A stretch of 64,000 nt of DNA, taken from Nocardia higoensis NBRC 100133. GTDB lineage: Bacteria > Actinomycetota > Actinomycetes > Mycobacteriales > Mycobacteriaceae. The position numbers and the translations under genes were made by a program. The DNA lies in contig NZ_BAGA01000077.1 in the NCBI RefSeq assembly GCF_000308595.1, positions 124,001 to 188,000 on the forward strand. The letters are read 5' to 3'. How positions within the stretch are numbered: the first letter of the stretch is position 1; each line of letters begins with the position of its first letter. Below are positions 24,966 through 32,768 of the stretch, in pieces. The notes under the pieces are model-generated. The model worked only from the letters and a program-made list of their open reading frames with translations. It was not told the DNA's origin and did no database searches.

Positions 24966-26288
24966 GTGGCACACCGATCAGGTCTCATTCTCAGCGCATT
25001 CGTCATGGGAGCGGGACATCACGCGGCTTCCTGGCGGCATCCGGACGCGCCGGCGGGCCCGGCGGAACTGACCCCCGAGCACTACATCGAACTGGTGAAG
25101 ATCGCCGAGCGCGGCAAACTGCACTCCTTCTTCCTCGCCGACACCCTCGCCCTGTCGCCGAACGTCGCGCTGAACGGCCCGAGCAATCTCGAACCACTGG
25201 TGACGCTGGCCGCCCTGTCCCAGCACACCGAGCGGATCGGCCTGGTCGCGACAGTGTCCACCGCCTTCTATCCGCCGTATCACCTCGCCCGATTGATCAA
25301 TACGCTCGACCACTTCAGCGGCGGCCGGTTCGGCTGGAACGTGGTGACCTCGACCGCCGACCGCGAGGCGCACAACTTCGGCCGGGAAGCCATGCCCGCG
25401 CACGACGACCGCTACCGCGACGCCGCCGACTTTCTCGAGGCGATCACTCATCTGCTCGGGACCTGGGAGCCCGACGCGGTGGTCCGTGACCGGGAATCGG
25501 GCCGGTATCTGGATCTGGCACGGATCGACACCGAACCGGCCCGCTTCGGCGGATACTCCTTCGGCGGTCCCTTGGACCTGCCCCGATCCCCGCAGGGCAA
25601 ACCGGTGATCGTGCAGGCCGGACGCTCCCCGGCGGGCATCGAGTTCGCGGGCCGCTTCGCCGAAGTCGTGTTCACCGTTCAGCAGACCTTCGACGAGGCG
25701 AAGTCGTTCCGCGACCGGTTACGCGCGTCGGCGGGCCGAGCCGGTCGCTCGCCCGACGAGGTGAGTGTGCTGCCCGGCCTGTGGCCGTTCATCGGCTCGA
25801 CCGAGGCCGAGGCGAAGAAGCTGTACGAGGATCTCGAGGAACTCGTGCTGCCTGCCCAGGTCGCACAGCAGATCACCACATTCACCGGTCTGGATCTGAG
25901 CGGCTACGGCTACGACGACGTGCTGCCCGCCCTGCCCGCGGAGGGCTTCCAGGGCCAGCAGGGGCGCTACCACGTGCTGCGCAACCTCATCGACAACGGC
26001 CAGAACACGTTGCGCAAGCTGCAGAAGGAGTTCGGTACGAGCCGCGGCCACCAGGTGGTGATCGGCACACCCGAGCAGATCGCCGACTCCATCGTCGACT
26101 GGTTCGATCGGGGCGCGGTCGACGGCTTCAGCATTCAGCCGCCGATCCTTCCGCACGGGCTGGACCTGTTCGTCGATCATGTCGTGCCGGAACTACAGCG
26201 CCGCGGCGTCTTTCATGAGGATTACGACGGCCCCGGCCGCACCTTCCGCGACGAACTGCTCGTGGCGCGCGAGGCGGCGGCGCGATAG
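24966..26288 (+). CDS. NtaA/SnaA/DszA-type flavin-dependent monooxygenase
   Basis: 440 residues from GTG 24966, which has GAGGTGGAG directly ahead and gives the usual family N-terminus (LILSAFVMGAGHHAASWRHP). GTG 24930 overlaps the ATPase stop and is the alternative. Family motifs: HFSGGRFGWNVVTS, REAHNFGR, RSPQGKPVIVQAG, HQVVIGTPEQIADSIVDWF. These enzymes use FMNH2 and O2 to cleave C-N or C-S bonds in chelators, sulfur compounds or antibiotics. Co-transcription with the importer suggests it acts on the imported ligand. Confidence 0.9.
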   Translation: MAHRSGLILSAFVMGAGHHAASWRHPDAPAGPAELTPEHYIELVKIAERGKLHSFFLADTLALSPNVALNGPSNLEPLVTLAALSQHTERIGLVATVSTAFYPPYHLARLINTLDHFSGGRFGWNVVTSTADREAHNFGREAMPAHDDRYRDAADFLEAITHLLGTWEPDAVVRDRESGRYLDLARIDTEPARFGGYSFGGPLDLPRSPQGKPVIVQAGRSPAGIEFAGRFAEVVFTVQQTFDEAKSFRDRLRASAGRAGRSPDEVSVLPGLWPFIGSTEAEAKKLYEDLEELVLPAQVAQQITTFTGLDLSGYGYDDVLPALPAEGFQGQQGRYHVLRNLIDNGQNTLRKLQKEFGTSRGHQVVIGTPEQIADSIVDWFDRGAVDGFSIQPPILPHGLDLFVDHVVPELQRRGVFHEDYDGPGRTFRDELLVAREAAAR

Positions 26289-26301
26289 CGACCGGCCCGG
26301 C

Positions 26302-27045
26302 TCAGTGCTCCCGGAGCAGACTGCCCGCACCCTCGACCCGATCGTCGAAACCGTGCTCGCGCAGCGCATGCCACAGCGTCGCGGCGTTGATGGCGACGAC
26401 CGGCTTGCCGAGTTCGGCCTCGAGCGCGTCGGCCTGGGCGACGAAGGAGAGGTTCGTGCCCACCTGCACGATGGCTTCGGCTGCGGCGCTGTCGATTTCG
26501 GCGACCGTCCCGCGGATGCGTTCGGGGGTTTCGCGGGCGATCTGCTGGGCGGTGGGGCAGCGCAGGCCGGTGATGGCGGTGACCTCGAAGCCGGCTTCGG
26601 TGAAGAAGCGGGCCACCTCCTTGTCGGCGATGGGCTGATAGGGGGAGAAGACCGCGATGCGGCGGCAGCCGAGTGCGTGCAGGGCGGCGCGGCAGGCCGA
26701 GGCGCCGGTGGTGACCGGCAGGCCGGTGCGCTCGCGCAGGCGTTGCTCGAAGGCGGCGTTGCCTGCCACACCGCCCCAGAAGGTCTCGGCGGACATGCCC
26801 ATGACCATGCGGTCGGGTTCGGCGGTGAGCACATCGCGCACGGCGCTGTCGATGGAGGCGCGGATCTGGCCGAGCAGGGCCTGGAAGCCCTCGTCGTCGC
26901 CCATCACCGGGTTCGGGATGTACATGGAGCCGGCGCGGTAGCTGATGCCGGGCAGGCCGGCGCGCCAATAGTCGTGCTCGACAACGGTATTGGTGCTGGG
27001 GACGATGACTCCGAAGACGGCGCGGGGGCCGACGACATTGGTCAC
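26302..27045 (-). CDS. Maleate isomerase/arylmalonate decarboxylase-fold protein lacking the catalytic cysteine
   Basis: 247 residues of the Asp/Glu-racemase superfamily: VPSTNTVVEHDYWRAG, MVMGMSAETFWGGV, TTGASACRAALHALGCRRIAVFSPY, VEGAGSLLREH. The position that holds the catalytic cysteine in arylmalonate decarboxylase and in the paralogue at 37612 is Val195 (IVQVGTNLSF). The first-half cysteine of maleate isomerases is also absent (MGMSAE). It may be inactive, regulatory or use another chemistry. It overlaps the TetR gene stop-to-start by four bases. Confidence 0.82.
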   Translation of the reverse strand: MTNVVGPRAVFGVIVPSTNTVVEHDYWRAGLPGISYRAGSMYIPNPVMGDDEGFQALLGQIRASIDSAVRDVLTAEPDRMVMGMSAETFWGGVAGNAAFEQRLRERTGLPVTTGASACRAALHALGCRRIAVFSPYQPIADKEVARFFTEAGFEVTAITGLRCPTAQQIARETPERIRGTVAEIDSAAAEAIVQVGTNLSFVAQADALEAELGKPVVAINAATLWHALREHGFDDRVEGAGSLLREH

Positions 27046-27620
27046 GGGGCGTTCTCCTCGATGTGGTGGGTCCGGGCGAGGACCTGGTCGACCGCGCGGT
27101 GGGCCCGGTCGCGGTCGACCGCGTGGTCGAGCAACAGCGCGTCGACCAGCAGCGGCGAGACGATCGTCATGGCCGCTTCCTCGATATAGGGCTTGTCGCT
27201 GGTGCCGTGCGCGTGGAAGGCGGCGTGGAAGGGCGTCAGCAGATCCTCGACGTAGCGCAGGCGCAGTTCGGTGCAGGTCGGGTCCGTGGCCGAGGCGGTG
27301 ACCAGCGCGCGCAGGAATGCGCCGACGGGCTTGTCGCGCAATCGATCACACAGCAGGTCCACTTCGGCGTGCAGATCGGCGGCGAGGTCGCCGCTGGGCT
27401 GGGCGGGCGGATTCGGCGCGACGGCGATGAGCGCGGCCAGGACGTCGCGGGGGGTGGGCCAGTGGCGGTAGACCGTGGAGCGGGCCACCCCGGTGACGGA
27501 GTGCAGCCGCGCGGGGGTCAGGGCGGTGGCGCCCTCGGTGAGGAGGAGATCGAGCGCGGCGGTGAGCACGATTTCCTCGGTGTCGGCGGCAGGTCCGGCG
27601 GGTCGTCCTGGTCTGGTCAC
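27042..27620 (-). CDS. TetR-family transcriptional regulator
   Basis: 192 residues from GTG 27620. N-terminal HTH (about residues 15-60): EEIVLTAALDLLLTEGATAL, PARLHSVTGVARSTVYRHWPTPRDVLAALI. The C-terminal ligand domain carries the helix pair DPTCTELRLRYVEDLL. It is translationally coupled to the racemase-fold gene and divergent from the bicupin, so it probably controls one or both from the 84-base gap, which contains a GCTAC-N5-GTAGC dyad at 27659-27673. Confidence 0.85.
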   Translation of the reverse strand: MTRPGRPAGPAADTEEIVLTAALDLLLTEGATALTPARLHSVTGVARSTVYRHWPTPRDVLAALIAVAPNPPAQPSGDLAADLHAEVDLLCDRLRDKPVGAFLRALVTASATDPTCTELRLRYVEDLLTPFHAAFHAHGTSDKPYIEEAAMTIVSPLLVDALLLDHAVDRDRAHRAVDQVLARTHHIEENAP

Positions 27621-27704
27621 GGAATTGACGATACATCTTGTCTTCGAAATTATTAATTGCTACGTTCTGTAGCGGAAAGCCGCAGCCATCCCGGGGAGAC
27701 CGCC

Positions 27705-28598
27705 ATGCGACCTCATGTCGAAATCGTCGACGAAAAAGATCTGATCTGGCACTTTGCCGAATTCCAGCACGCGACGGGCACCGCCGAGCAGCGCAACCTC
27801 AGCTACGACGAGGAAGACGGATCGGCGTCACTGAAGGTGCGATTCACCAGCGACTGGTCGCGGCCCGCGGGCGTGCACCACGCCGAGACCGAGTGGTACG
27901 TGCTCTCGGGCAGCGTGAAGATCGGTGACACCGAGCTCGGCGCGGAGGGGTACTGGCACGCGCCGATCGGCGTGCTGACTCCGGCTGTCGAGGTGGCCGA
28001 GGGCACCGAGATCCTGCTGTTCCGTGAAGGAGCCGCGTGGCAGTTCGAGCCATCGGACTCCAGTCGGGACACCGTTCGTCCCGATCAGAAGCTGATCGTC
28101 CTGAACACCTCCGAGATGCCGTGGATCGACGTCAAGGACGGCAGCCCGATGCGCTTCGATCTGGGCGGCACGCCGGTGCCCGGCCTTTACATCAAACTGC
28201 TGCACCGCGACGTGACCACCGGCTTCTACACCCGACTGATCAAGGCCAAGCCGGGCTGGCGGGAAGTGCCGCTGGCGCATCACCCCTGCAGCGAGGAGGC
28301 GTACTGCCTCGACGGCGGATTCGACTACAACTACGGAAAGATGTGGCCGGGCGCCTACTTCTGGCGTCCCCCGCTGATCCGGCACGGCGACTTCACCGCC
28401 GACGCCGAGCAGGGCTGCACCTGGTTGCTGCGCTCGGATGCCGATCTCGTCGACTGGTACACCGACAACTCTCGCGTCGTCATGACCGGCGATCCCACCA
28501 ACTGGGGCGAGGGCTACCCGGAGACCATGGCACCCACCTACGTCCAGCCGGTCCGGTCCCGCTCGATCGGTCCGTGGGTCGATCCCAGCTATCAGTGA
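27705..28598 (+). CDS. Two-cupin-domain protein
   Basis: 297 residues; GGGGAG seven bases before ATG 27705 decides the start. The first cupin (~45-120) has RPAGVHHAETEWYVLSGSVKIGD and the second (~175-255) HHPCSEEAYCLDGGFDYN, each with His/Glu residues that could hold a metal. Bicupins of this kind are often dioxygenases or isomerases for small organic acids. The actual reaction is unknown. It is divergent from the TetR gene and followed by a terminator hairpin. Confidence 0.75.
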   Translation: MRPHVEIVDEKDLIWHFAEFQHATGTAEQRNLSYDEEDGSASLKVRFTSDWSRPAGVHHAETEWYVLSGSVKIGDTELGAEGYWHAPIGVLTPAVEVAEGTEILLFREGAAWQFEPSDSSRDTVRPDQKLIVLNTSEMPWIDVKDGSPMRFDLGGTPVPGLYIKLLHRDVTTGFYTRLIKAKPGWREVPLAHHPCSEEAYCLDGGFDYNYGKMWPGAYFWRPPLIRHGDFTADAEQGCTWLLRSDADLVDWYTDNSRVVMTGDPTNWGEGYPETMAPTYVQPVRSRSIGPWVDPSYQ

Positions 28599-28611
28599 TC
28601 CGATCCGCCGA

Positions 28612-28642
28612 CGGGCGGCGCCACGGTGTGCGGCGCCGCCCG
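28612..28642. terminator. Hairpin after the bicupin gene
   Basis: Perfect 11-bp GC-only stem (28612-28622 and 28632-28642) with a 9-base loop, 14 bases after the stop codon. Confidence 0.7.
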
Positions 28643-28673
28643 ATTCTCTCCGGCTGTTCCGGGATCGGAGTGA

Positions 28674-28690
28674 GTTTCCCTAAGCGAAAC
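28674..28690. promoter_or_regulatory. Operator copy 1 (GTTTC-N7-GAAAC) before the cyclic amidohydrolase
   Basis: Exact half-sites GTTTC (28674-28678) and GAAAC (28686-28690) with a 7-base spacer. A TTGACA at 28697-28702 just downstream may be a -35 element. It is the same motif as the other operator copies between 28.7 and 52.8 kb. Confidence 0.65.
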
Positions 28691-28756
28691 AAGGCATTGA
28701 CATATCAGCCTTGACCAACAGTCGATTCGGCTGAAACCATCGTGATGCGAACATAT

Positions 28757-28775
28757 CGTTTCGCGTAGAGAAACG
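28757..28775. promoter_or_regulatory. Operator copy 2 (GTTTC-N7-GAAAC) next to the amidohydrolase start
   Basis: CGTTTC and GAAACG arms with a 7-base spacer (28757-28775), ending ten bases before the GTG start at 28786. A protein bound here would block initiation. With copy 1 it forms a pair 84 bases apart. Confidence 0.7.
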
Positions 28776-28785
28776 GAGTGCCAAG

Positions 28786-30249
28786 GTGTCGCCGATCGAT
28801 CTGTTGATCCGGAATGCTCGCGTGGTGCGTCCCGGACAGGACACCCTCGATATTCCGCCGCCGCTGGACATCGCGGTCACCGACGGCAGGATCAGTGCCG
28901 TCGGCGCGGATCTGCCGGTGGCGGGAGCCGGGCGCGTCGTGGACGCCCAGGGGTTGCTCGCCTTCCCCGGGGTGGTCGACGGCCACCAGCACTGGGGCAT
29001 CTACCGTGGCCTGGCCGAGGACACCGACAGCGAGAGCCGGGCGTGCGCGCAGGGCGGGGTCACCACCTCGCTGACCTATATGCGGACCGGCCGCTACTAC
29101 CTGAACCGGGGCGGGCCGTACCGGGATTTCGTCCCGCTGGCCCTCGACGCCATGGCCGGGCGGTCCTTCGTCGATCACGCGCTGCACCTGGCCCCGATGA
29201 CCGCCGAGCACATCGCCGAGATTCCCACTCTCGTGGAGGATTTCGGCGTCACCTCGTTCAAGATCTTCATGTTCTACGGCGGCCACGGGCTGCACGGTCG
29301 CTCCGACGACCAGGCCGACTTCCTCATGATCGGCCCGAGCGAGCGCTACGACCTGGCCCATTTCGAATTCGTCATGCGCGCGCTGACCGACGCCCGCGCT
29401 CGCTACGGGGAGAAGATCTCGCTCTCGCTGCACTGCGAGACCGCCGAGATCATGGCCGCCTACACCGAGATGGTCGAACGCGAGGGGACGCTCACCGGGC
29501 TGCGCGCCTACAGCGCCTCGCGCCCGCCGCACTCGGAGGGCCTGGCCATCACCATGGCCGCCTATCTCGCCCACGAAACCGGGCTCGCCTGCATCAATCT
29601 GCTGCACCTGTCCTCGGCGAAGGCGGTCGACGCGGCGCTGCGGATGGCCTCGACCTTCCCCACGGTGGACTTCCGGCGCGAGGTGACCATCGGTCACCTG
29701 CTCGCCGACGTGGACACCGCGCACGGAATCGGCGGCAAGGTCAACCCGCCGCTGCGCGAGCGCGACGACGTCGAGGCCTTGTGGCGGCACCTGCTCGCGG
29801 GCGAGATCGACTGGGTGGTCAGCGATCACGCGTGCTGCCGCGACGAACAGAAGTTCGGCGACGACCGCGACGACGTGTTCGCCGCGAAGTCCGGCTTCGG
29901 CGGCGCGGAATACCTGCTGCCCGGCCTGGTGGGCGAGGGAATGAAGCGCGGTCTGGCGCTGTCGCGGATAGCCGAACTCACCTCGTGGAATCCGGCGCGG
30001 CGCTACGGATTGACCGGCAAGGGCGATATCACTGTCGGCTTCGATGCCGATATCGCGCTCGTCGATCCGGACGCGCAGTGGACCGTGCGCGCCGCCGATT
30101 CCGAATCCGCACAGGAATACACCCCGTTCGAGGGTTTCGATATGAGCGCGCGGGTCACCGACGTCTTCCTGCGCGGGCACCGGATCTGCGAGAACGGCCG
30201 GGTGACCGGCGACCCGCGGGGCACCTACCTGCACCGGCACCGGGCGTGA
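28786..30249 (+). CDS. Hydantoinase/dihydropyrimidinase-family cyclic amide hydrolase
   Basis: 487 residues from GTG 28786. The amidohydrolase metal ligands are visible in order: DGHQHW (near residue 65), the lysine that is normally carbamylated in TSFKIFMFY, SLHCE, INLLHLS and SDHACC. The beta-sandwich end is GDITVGFDADIALVDPD. Members open cyclic amides and imides such as hydantoins, dihydropyrimidines, allantoin or maleimides. HQHW instead of the more usual HTHx hints at a substrate outside the classic set. Immediately followed by an isochorismatase-fold amidase, it suggests imide to half-amide to acid. Confidence 0.88.
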   Translation: MSPIDLLIRNARVVRPGQDTLDIPPPLDIAVTDGRISAVGADLPVAGAGRVVDAQGLLAFPGVVDGHQHWGIYRGLAEDTDSESRACAQGGVTTSLTYMRTGRYYLNRGGPYRDFVPLALDAMAGRSFVDHALHLAPMTAEHIAEIPTLVEDFGVTSFKIFMFYGGHGLHGRSDDQADFLMIGPSERYDLAHFEFVMRALTDARARYGEKISLSLHCETAEIMAAYTEMVEREGTLTGLRAYSASRPPHSEGLAITMAAYLAHETGLACINLLHLSSAKAVDAALRMASTFPTVDFRREVTIGHLLADVDTAHGIGGKVNPPLRERDDVEALWRHLLAGEIDWVVSDHACCRDEQKFGDDRDDVFAAKSGFGGAEYLLPGLVGEGMKRGLALSRIAELTSWNPARRYGLTGKGDITVGFDADIALVDPDAQWTVRAADSESAQEYTPFEGFDMSARVTDVFLRGHRICENGRVTGDPRGTYLHRHRA

Positions 30250-30309
30250 TCGCGCGTCACGGGCGCGATCGGTGACGAAAGAGCATCGAGCGAAAGGGAC
30301 GACCTGACC

Positions 30310-31017
30310 ATGTCCGACGACGATGCCGTGAGTTCCCCCGTAGCAGTGGATTCGGCGGCCGAACCGACACCCGGGGAAGTCCTCGCCGCCGACTACGCGC
30401 ACGCCGGCTTCGGCGGCGCGCTCGAACCGGGATCGCGCCCCGCGCTCGTCCTCGTCGACCCGGCCCGGGCCTACATCGACCCCGAATGCTCGCTCTACGC
30501 CGGTGTCGAGGATTCCGTCGAGGCGATGCGCACCCTGCTCGAGGCGGTGCGCGCGGCGGGCTTCCCGGTCGTGGTGACCGAGGTCAGGCTGCGCGCCGAC
30601 GGTGCGGACGCGGGGGTGTTCTTCCGTAAGGCGCCCAGCCTGCGCGCATTCTGCGAGGGCAGTCCGTTCGCCGAATTCATCGACGGTCTCGCGCCCGCGG
30701 CGGACGAGCTGCGGCTGACCAAGAAGTATCCGAGCGCGTACTTCGGCACCACGCTGGCTTCGTATCTGAGCGCCGCGGGCATCGACACCGTGCTGATCGC
30801 CGGGCTGTCCACGAGCGGGTGCGTCCGTGCGACCGCGCTGGACACCATGCAGCACGGGTTCGTTCCGATCGTCGTCGCCGATGCCGTCGGCGATCGCGAT
30901 CCGGTGGTCCACGCGGCGAACCTGTTCGATATCAGCCAGAAGATGGGTGAGGTGTGGGATCTGGCGCGCGCGCTGGAATACCTTGCCGCGACGGCGAAAT
31001 CGCGTGGAGCGGACTGA
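30310..31017 (+). CDS. Isochorismatase-fold amidase (N-carbamoylsarcosine amidase/maleamate amidase-like)
   Basis: 235 residues. The cysteine-hydrolase triad is complete: Asp in LVLVDPARAY, Lys in RLTKKYPSAYFGT and Cys in GLSTSGCVRATALD. The N-terminus EVLAADYAHAGFGGALEPG resembles N-carbamoylsarcosine amidases, the same branch as maleamate amidohydrolase NicF. It would release ammonia from the half-amide made by the preceding hydrolase. It follows the hydrolase by 60 bases in the same direction and shares its operator. Confidence 0.85.
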   Translation: MSDDDAVSSPVAVDSAAEPTPGEVLAADYAHAGFGGALEPGSRPALVLVDPARAYIDPECSLYAGVEDSVEAMRTLLEAVRAAGFPVVVTEVRLRADGADAGVFFRKAPSLRAFCEGSPFAEFIDGLAPAADELRLTKKYPSAYFGTTLASYLSAAGIDTVLIAGLSTSGCVRATALDTMQHGFVPIVVADAVGDRDPVVHAANLFDISQKMGEVWDLARALEYLAATAKSRGAD

Positions 31018-31091
31018 TGATCGCTCGTGCGGCCCGGGTCGGAACAGGGCCGCCCCGCACGCTGTCCGTATACCGGTAAACTGCAGAACGA

Positions 31092-31122
31092 ATCCCCGAG
31101 GCGGTAGGAGCACCTCGGGGAT
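31092..31122. terminator. Hairpin between the convergent amidase and neocarzinostatin cassette
   Basis: A 10-bp perfect stem (31092-31101 and 31113-31122) followed by a short T-rich stretch lies in the gap between convergent transcription units; it can serve both. Confidence 0.65.
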
Positions 31123-31157
31123 CCGATCTTTCTCACGGCTCGAGCGGAGGCTTTCCG

Positions 31158-31721
31158 TCAGCTCGAGCGCCTGCGCACCAGCACTGTCGCGCCGGCCGCG
31201 ATCACCACGACAACAACGACCGCCGCGCCGACGATCAGTGCCGTATTGCCGGAGTCGTCCTCCTCGGCAGCCGCTTCCGGGGCCGCGACCGGCTCCTCCG
31301 CGGCGGCGGCGAAGTCCAGCGGCAACGACGTGATGATGTTCGACGGGTTCGTCAGGCTCGTCACCGCGAGGGTGCACGCGCCCGCGGCGCTCGCGCAGTC
31401 GACCCCGCCGATCTGCGCGGCCAGGGTGATGGCGTCCTTTCCTTCGTTGGCCTGCCAGACGCCCGCGGCATCGGCGGCGCCCATGAGGGCGGTGGGCAGG
31501 CTGCAGTCGGTCGGGGCCACGACCTGCGCCTTGCACTGTCCGATGGTGACCATCGGCAGGTTCGGTGGGAGTCCCTCCAGCGAGACCTTGACCGAATCAC
31601 CCGCTTTCACGGCTTTCGAGTCGAGTTGCAGGGTGGGTTCGGCGTTGGCGACCGGGGCGAGCGCGAGCGCTCCCACGGCCAGTGCCAGGACCGCGCCGAC
31701 GCGGAATCTCGTTGCTGTCAT
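31158..31721 (-). CDS. Neocarzinostatin-fold exported protein with C-terminal membrane anchor
   Basis: 187 residues: Sec signal (about 1-27, cut after ANA), then an Ig-like neocarzinostatin domain with the two family disulfides (IGQCKAQVVAPTDCSLP and VDCASAAGACTLAVTS). An acidic Ala/Glu linker follows (AAAAEEPVAAPEAAAEED), then one membrane helix and a basic stop, VRRRSS. The family includes apoproteins that bind enediyne chromophores. Here anchoring in the membrane suggests a surface ligand-binding role. It lies seven bases after the sister gene, last in a four-gene operon. Confidence 0.82.
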   Translation of the reverse strand: MTATRFRVGAVLALAVGALALAPVANAEPTLQLDSKAVKAGDSVKVSLEGLPPNLPMVTIGQCKAQVVAPTDCSLPTALMGAADAAGVWQANEGKDAITLAAQIGGVDCASAAGACTLAVTSLTNPSNIITSLPLDFAAAAEEPVAAPEAAAEEDDSGNTALIVGAAVVVVVVIAAGATVLVRRRSS

Positions 31722-31728
31722 GTTGTGC

Positions 31729-32151
31729 CTATCCGAAGGTGAGCGGGACGGTCGCCAGAATGTTGTAGGGGTTGTTCAGGCTGGTGACCACCATGGAGCA
31801 GGTGCCGGGAGCGGCGGCGCAGTTCGCCCCGCCGAGACTGCCGACCAGCGTGATGGCGTTGGTGCCCTTGTTGGACACCCACTTGCCCGCGCCGTCGGCC
31901 TTACCGAGCAGACCGCCCGCGAGGTTGCAGTCGCCGACCGAGGACACCGACGACTTGCATTGGCCGATCGCGACCGAACCCAGGTCGGCGGTGATGCCAC
32001 TCAGCGACACCGACACCGTCTGTCCGGCACTCACTCCGCTGGTCTGGCTGACCCACAGCGACGGGGCCGCCGAGGCGGTTCCGGTCGCGCCGAGGACAGC
32101 GGCGCCTGCGACCACCGTCAGAGCACCTAGCCGGGATTTGACGAACTTCAT
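31729..32151 (-). CDS. Neocarzinostatin-fold secreted protein
   Basis: 140 residues: signal peptide ending ASA-A (about residue 29), then a single domain with cysteine pairs IGQCKSSVSSVGDCN and ANCAAAPGTCSMVVTS, the neocarzinostatin pattern. No anchor, so it should be soluble outside the membrane. The ATG overlaps the stop of the upstream gene (ATGA). It is very similar in layout to the product of 31158-31721, so duplication is likely. Confidence 0.82.
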   Translation of the reverse strand: MKFVKSRLGALTVVAGAAVLGATGTASAAPSLWVSQTSGVSAGQTVSVSLSGITADLGSVAIGQCKSSVSSVGDCNLAGGLLGKADGAGKWVSNKGTNAITLVGSLGGANCAAAPGTCSMVVTSLNNPYNILATVPLTFG

Positions 32152-32768
32152 TCTTCCTCCTGGGTTTTTCCAACGGCCGCGGGTCGGACGACTGCCAGCC
32201 CCGCGACGATCAACAGCAGCACCGCGGTGGCGGACCACAGCGGCACGGATGGTCCGGACAGGTCCTCGGCGACCGGGTTCGCGGCGACCGGCGGCTCCTC
32301 CACGCCGCCGGCGAACCGCGTTCCCTCGAATCCGATGAGCACGGACACCGAATTGGGCAGCCGGATCGCATCGGGTTCGGTGCCGGGCAGCGGGCCGGCC
32401 GCGATCACGCATTGCTGCTGGGCGCAGTCGATAGTGCTGAATCGCGACCGCGCGACCATGGTCAATTCGCCGAAGGTGCCGTCTGCGCCGATGTTGACGA
32501 AGGTCGCGCCGCCTTCGAGATCGCAGTCGGTCAGCCCGTTGGTGAAGCCGTGCTTGCACAGGCCGACCGCGACGGCCGAGAGGCCGGGGCGGAAACCGGT
32601 GCCGCTGACGGTGACCTGCTGCCCCTCCCGCAGATCACTGGTATCGCTGATGTGCAGGACGGCGGTGGGCTCGTCGGCGTGCGCGGTGATCGGTGCGGCG
32701 AGAACGCCCGCGCCGATCACCGCGGCGGGCAGGGCGAGGCGTAGTAGTCCGCGTGCCGGGACGGTCAC
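32148..32768 (-). CDS. Neocarzinostatin-fold exported protein with membrane anchor
   Basis: 206 residues from GTG 32768, which overlaps the stop of the membrane-protein gene (GTGA). The signal peptide ends AHA-D (about residue 31). The domain has GTGFRPGLSAVAVGLCKHG, DCDLEGGATF and the pair IDCAQQQCVIAAG. One membrane helix (~177-195) is followed by a short charged tail ending QEEE. It is more diverged than the other two copies. Confidence 0.8.
   Translation of the reverse strand: MTVPARGLLRLALPAAVIGAGVLAAPITAHADEPTAVLHISDTSDLREGQQVTVSGTGFRPGLSAVAVGLCKHGFTNGLTDCDLEGGATFVNIGADGTFGELTMVARSRFSTIDCAQQQCVIAAGPLPGTEPDAIRLPNSVSVLIGFEGTRFAGGVEEPPVAANPVAEDLSGPSVPLWSATAVLLLIVAGLAVVRPAAVGKTQEEE

Noticed and set aside
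28705..31536. 943-residue minus-strand frame opposite the hydrolase and amidase
   Set aside because: Both plus-strand genes have intact catalytic motifs and ribosome sites; the minus frame has none.
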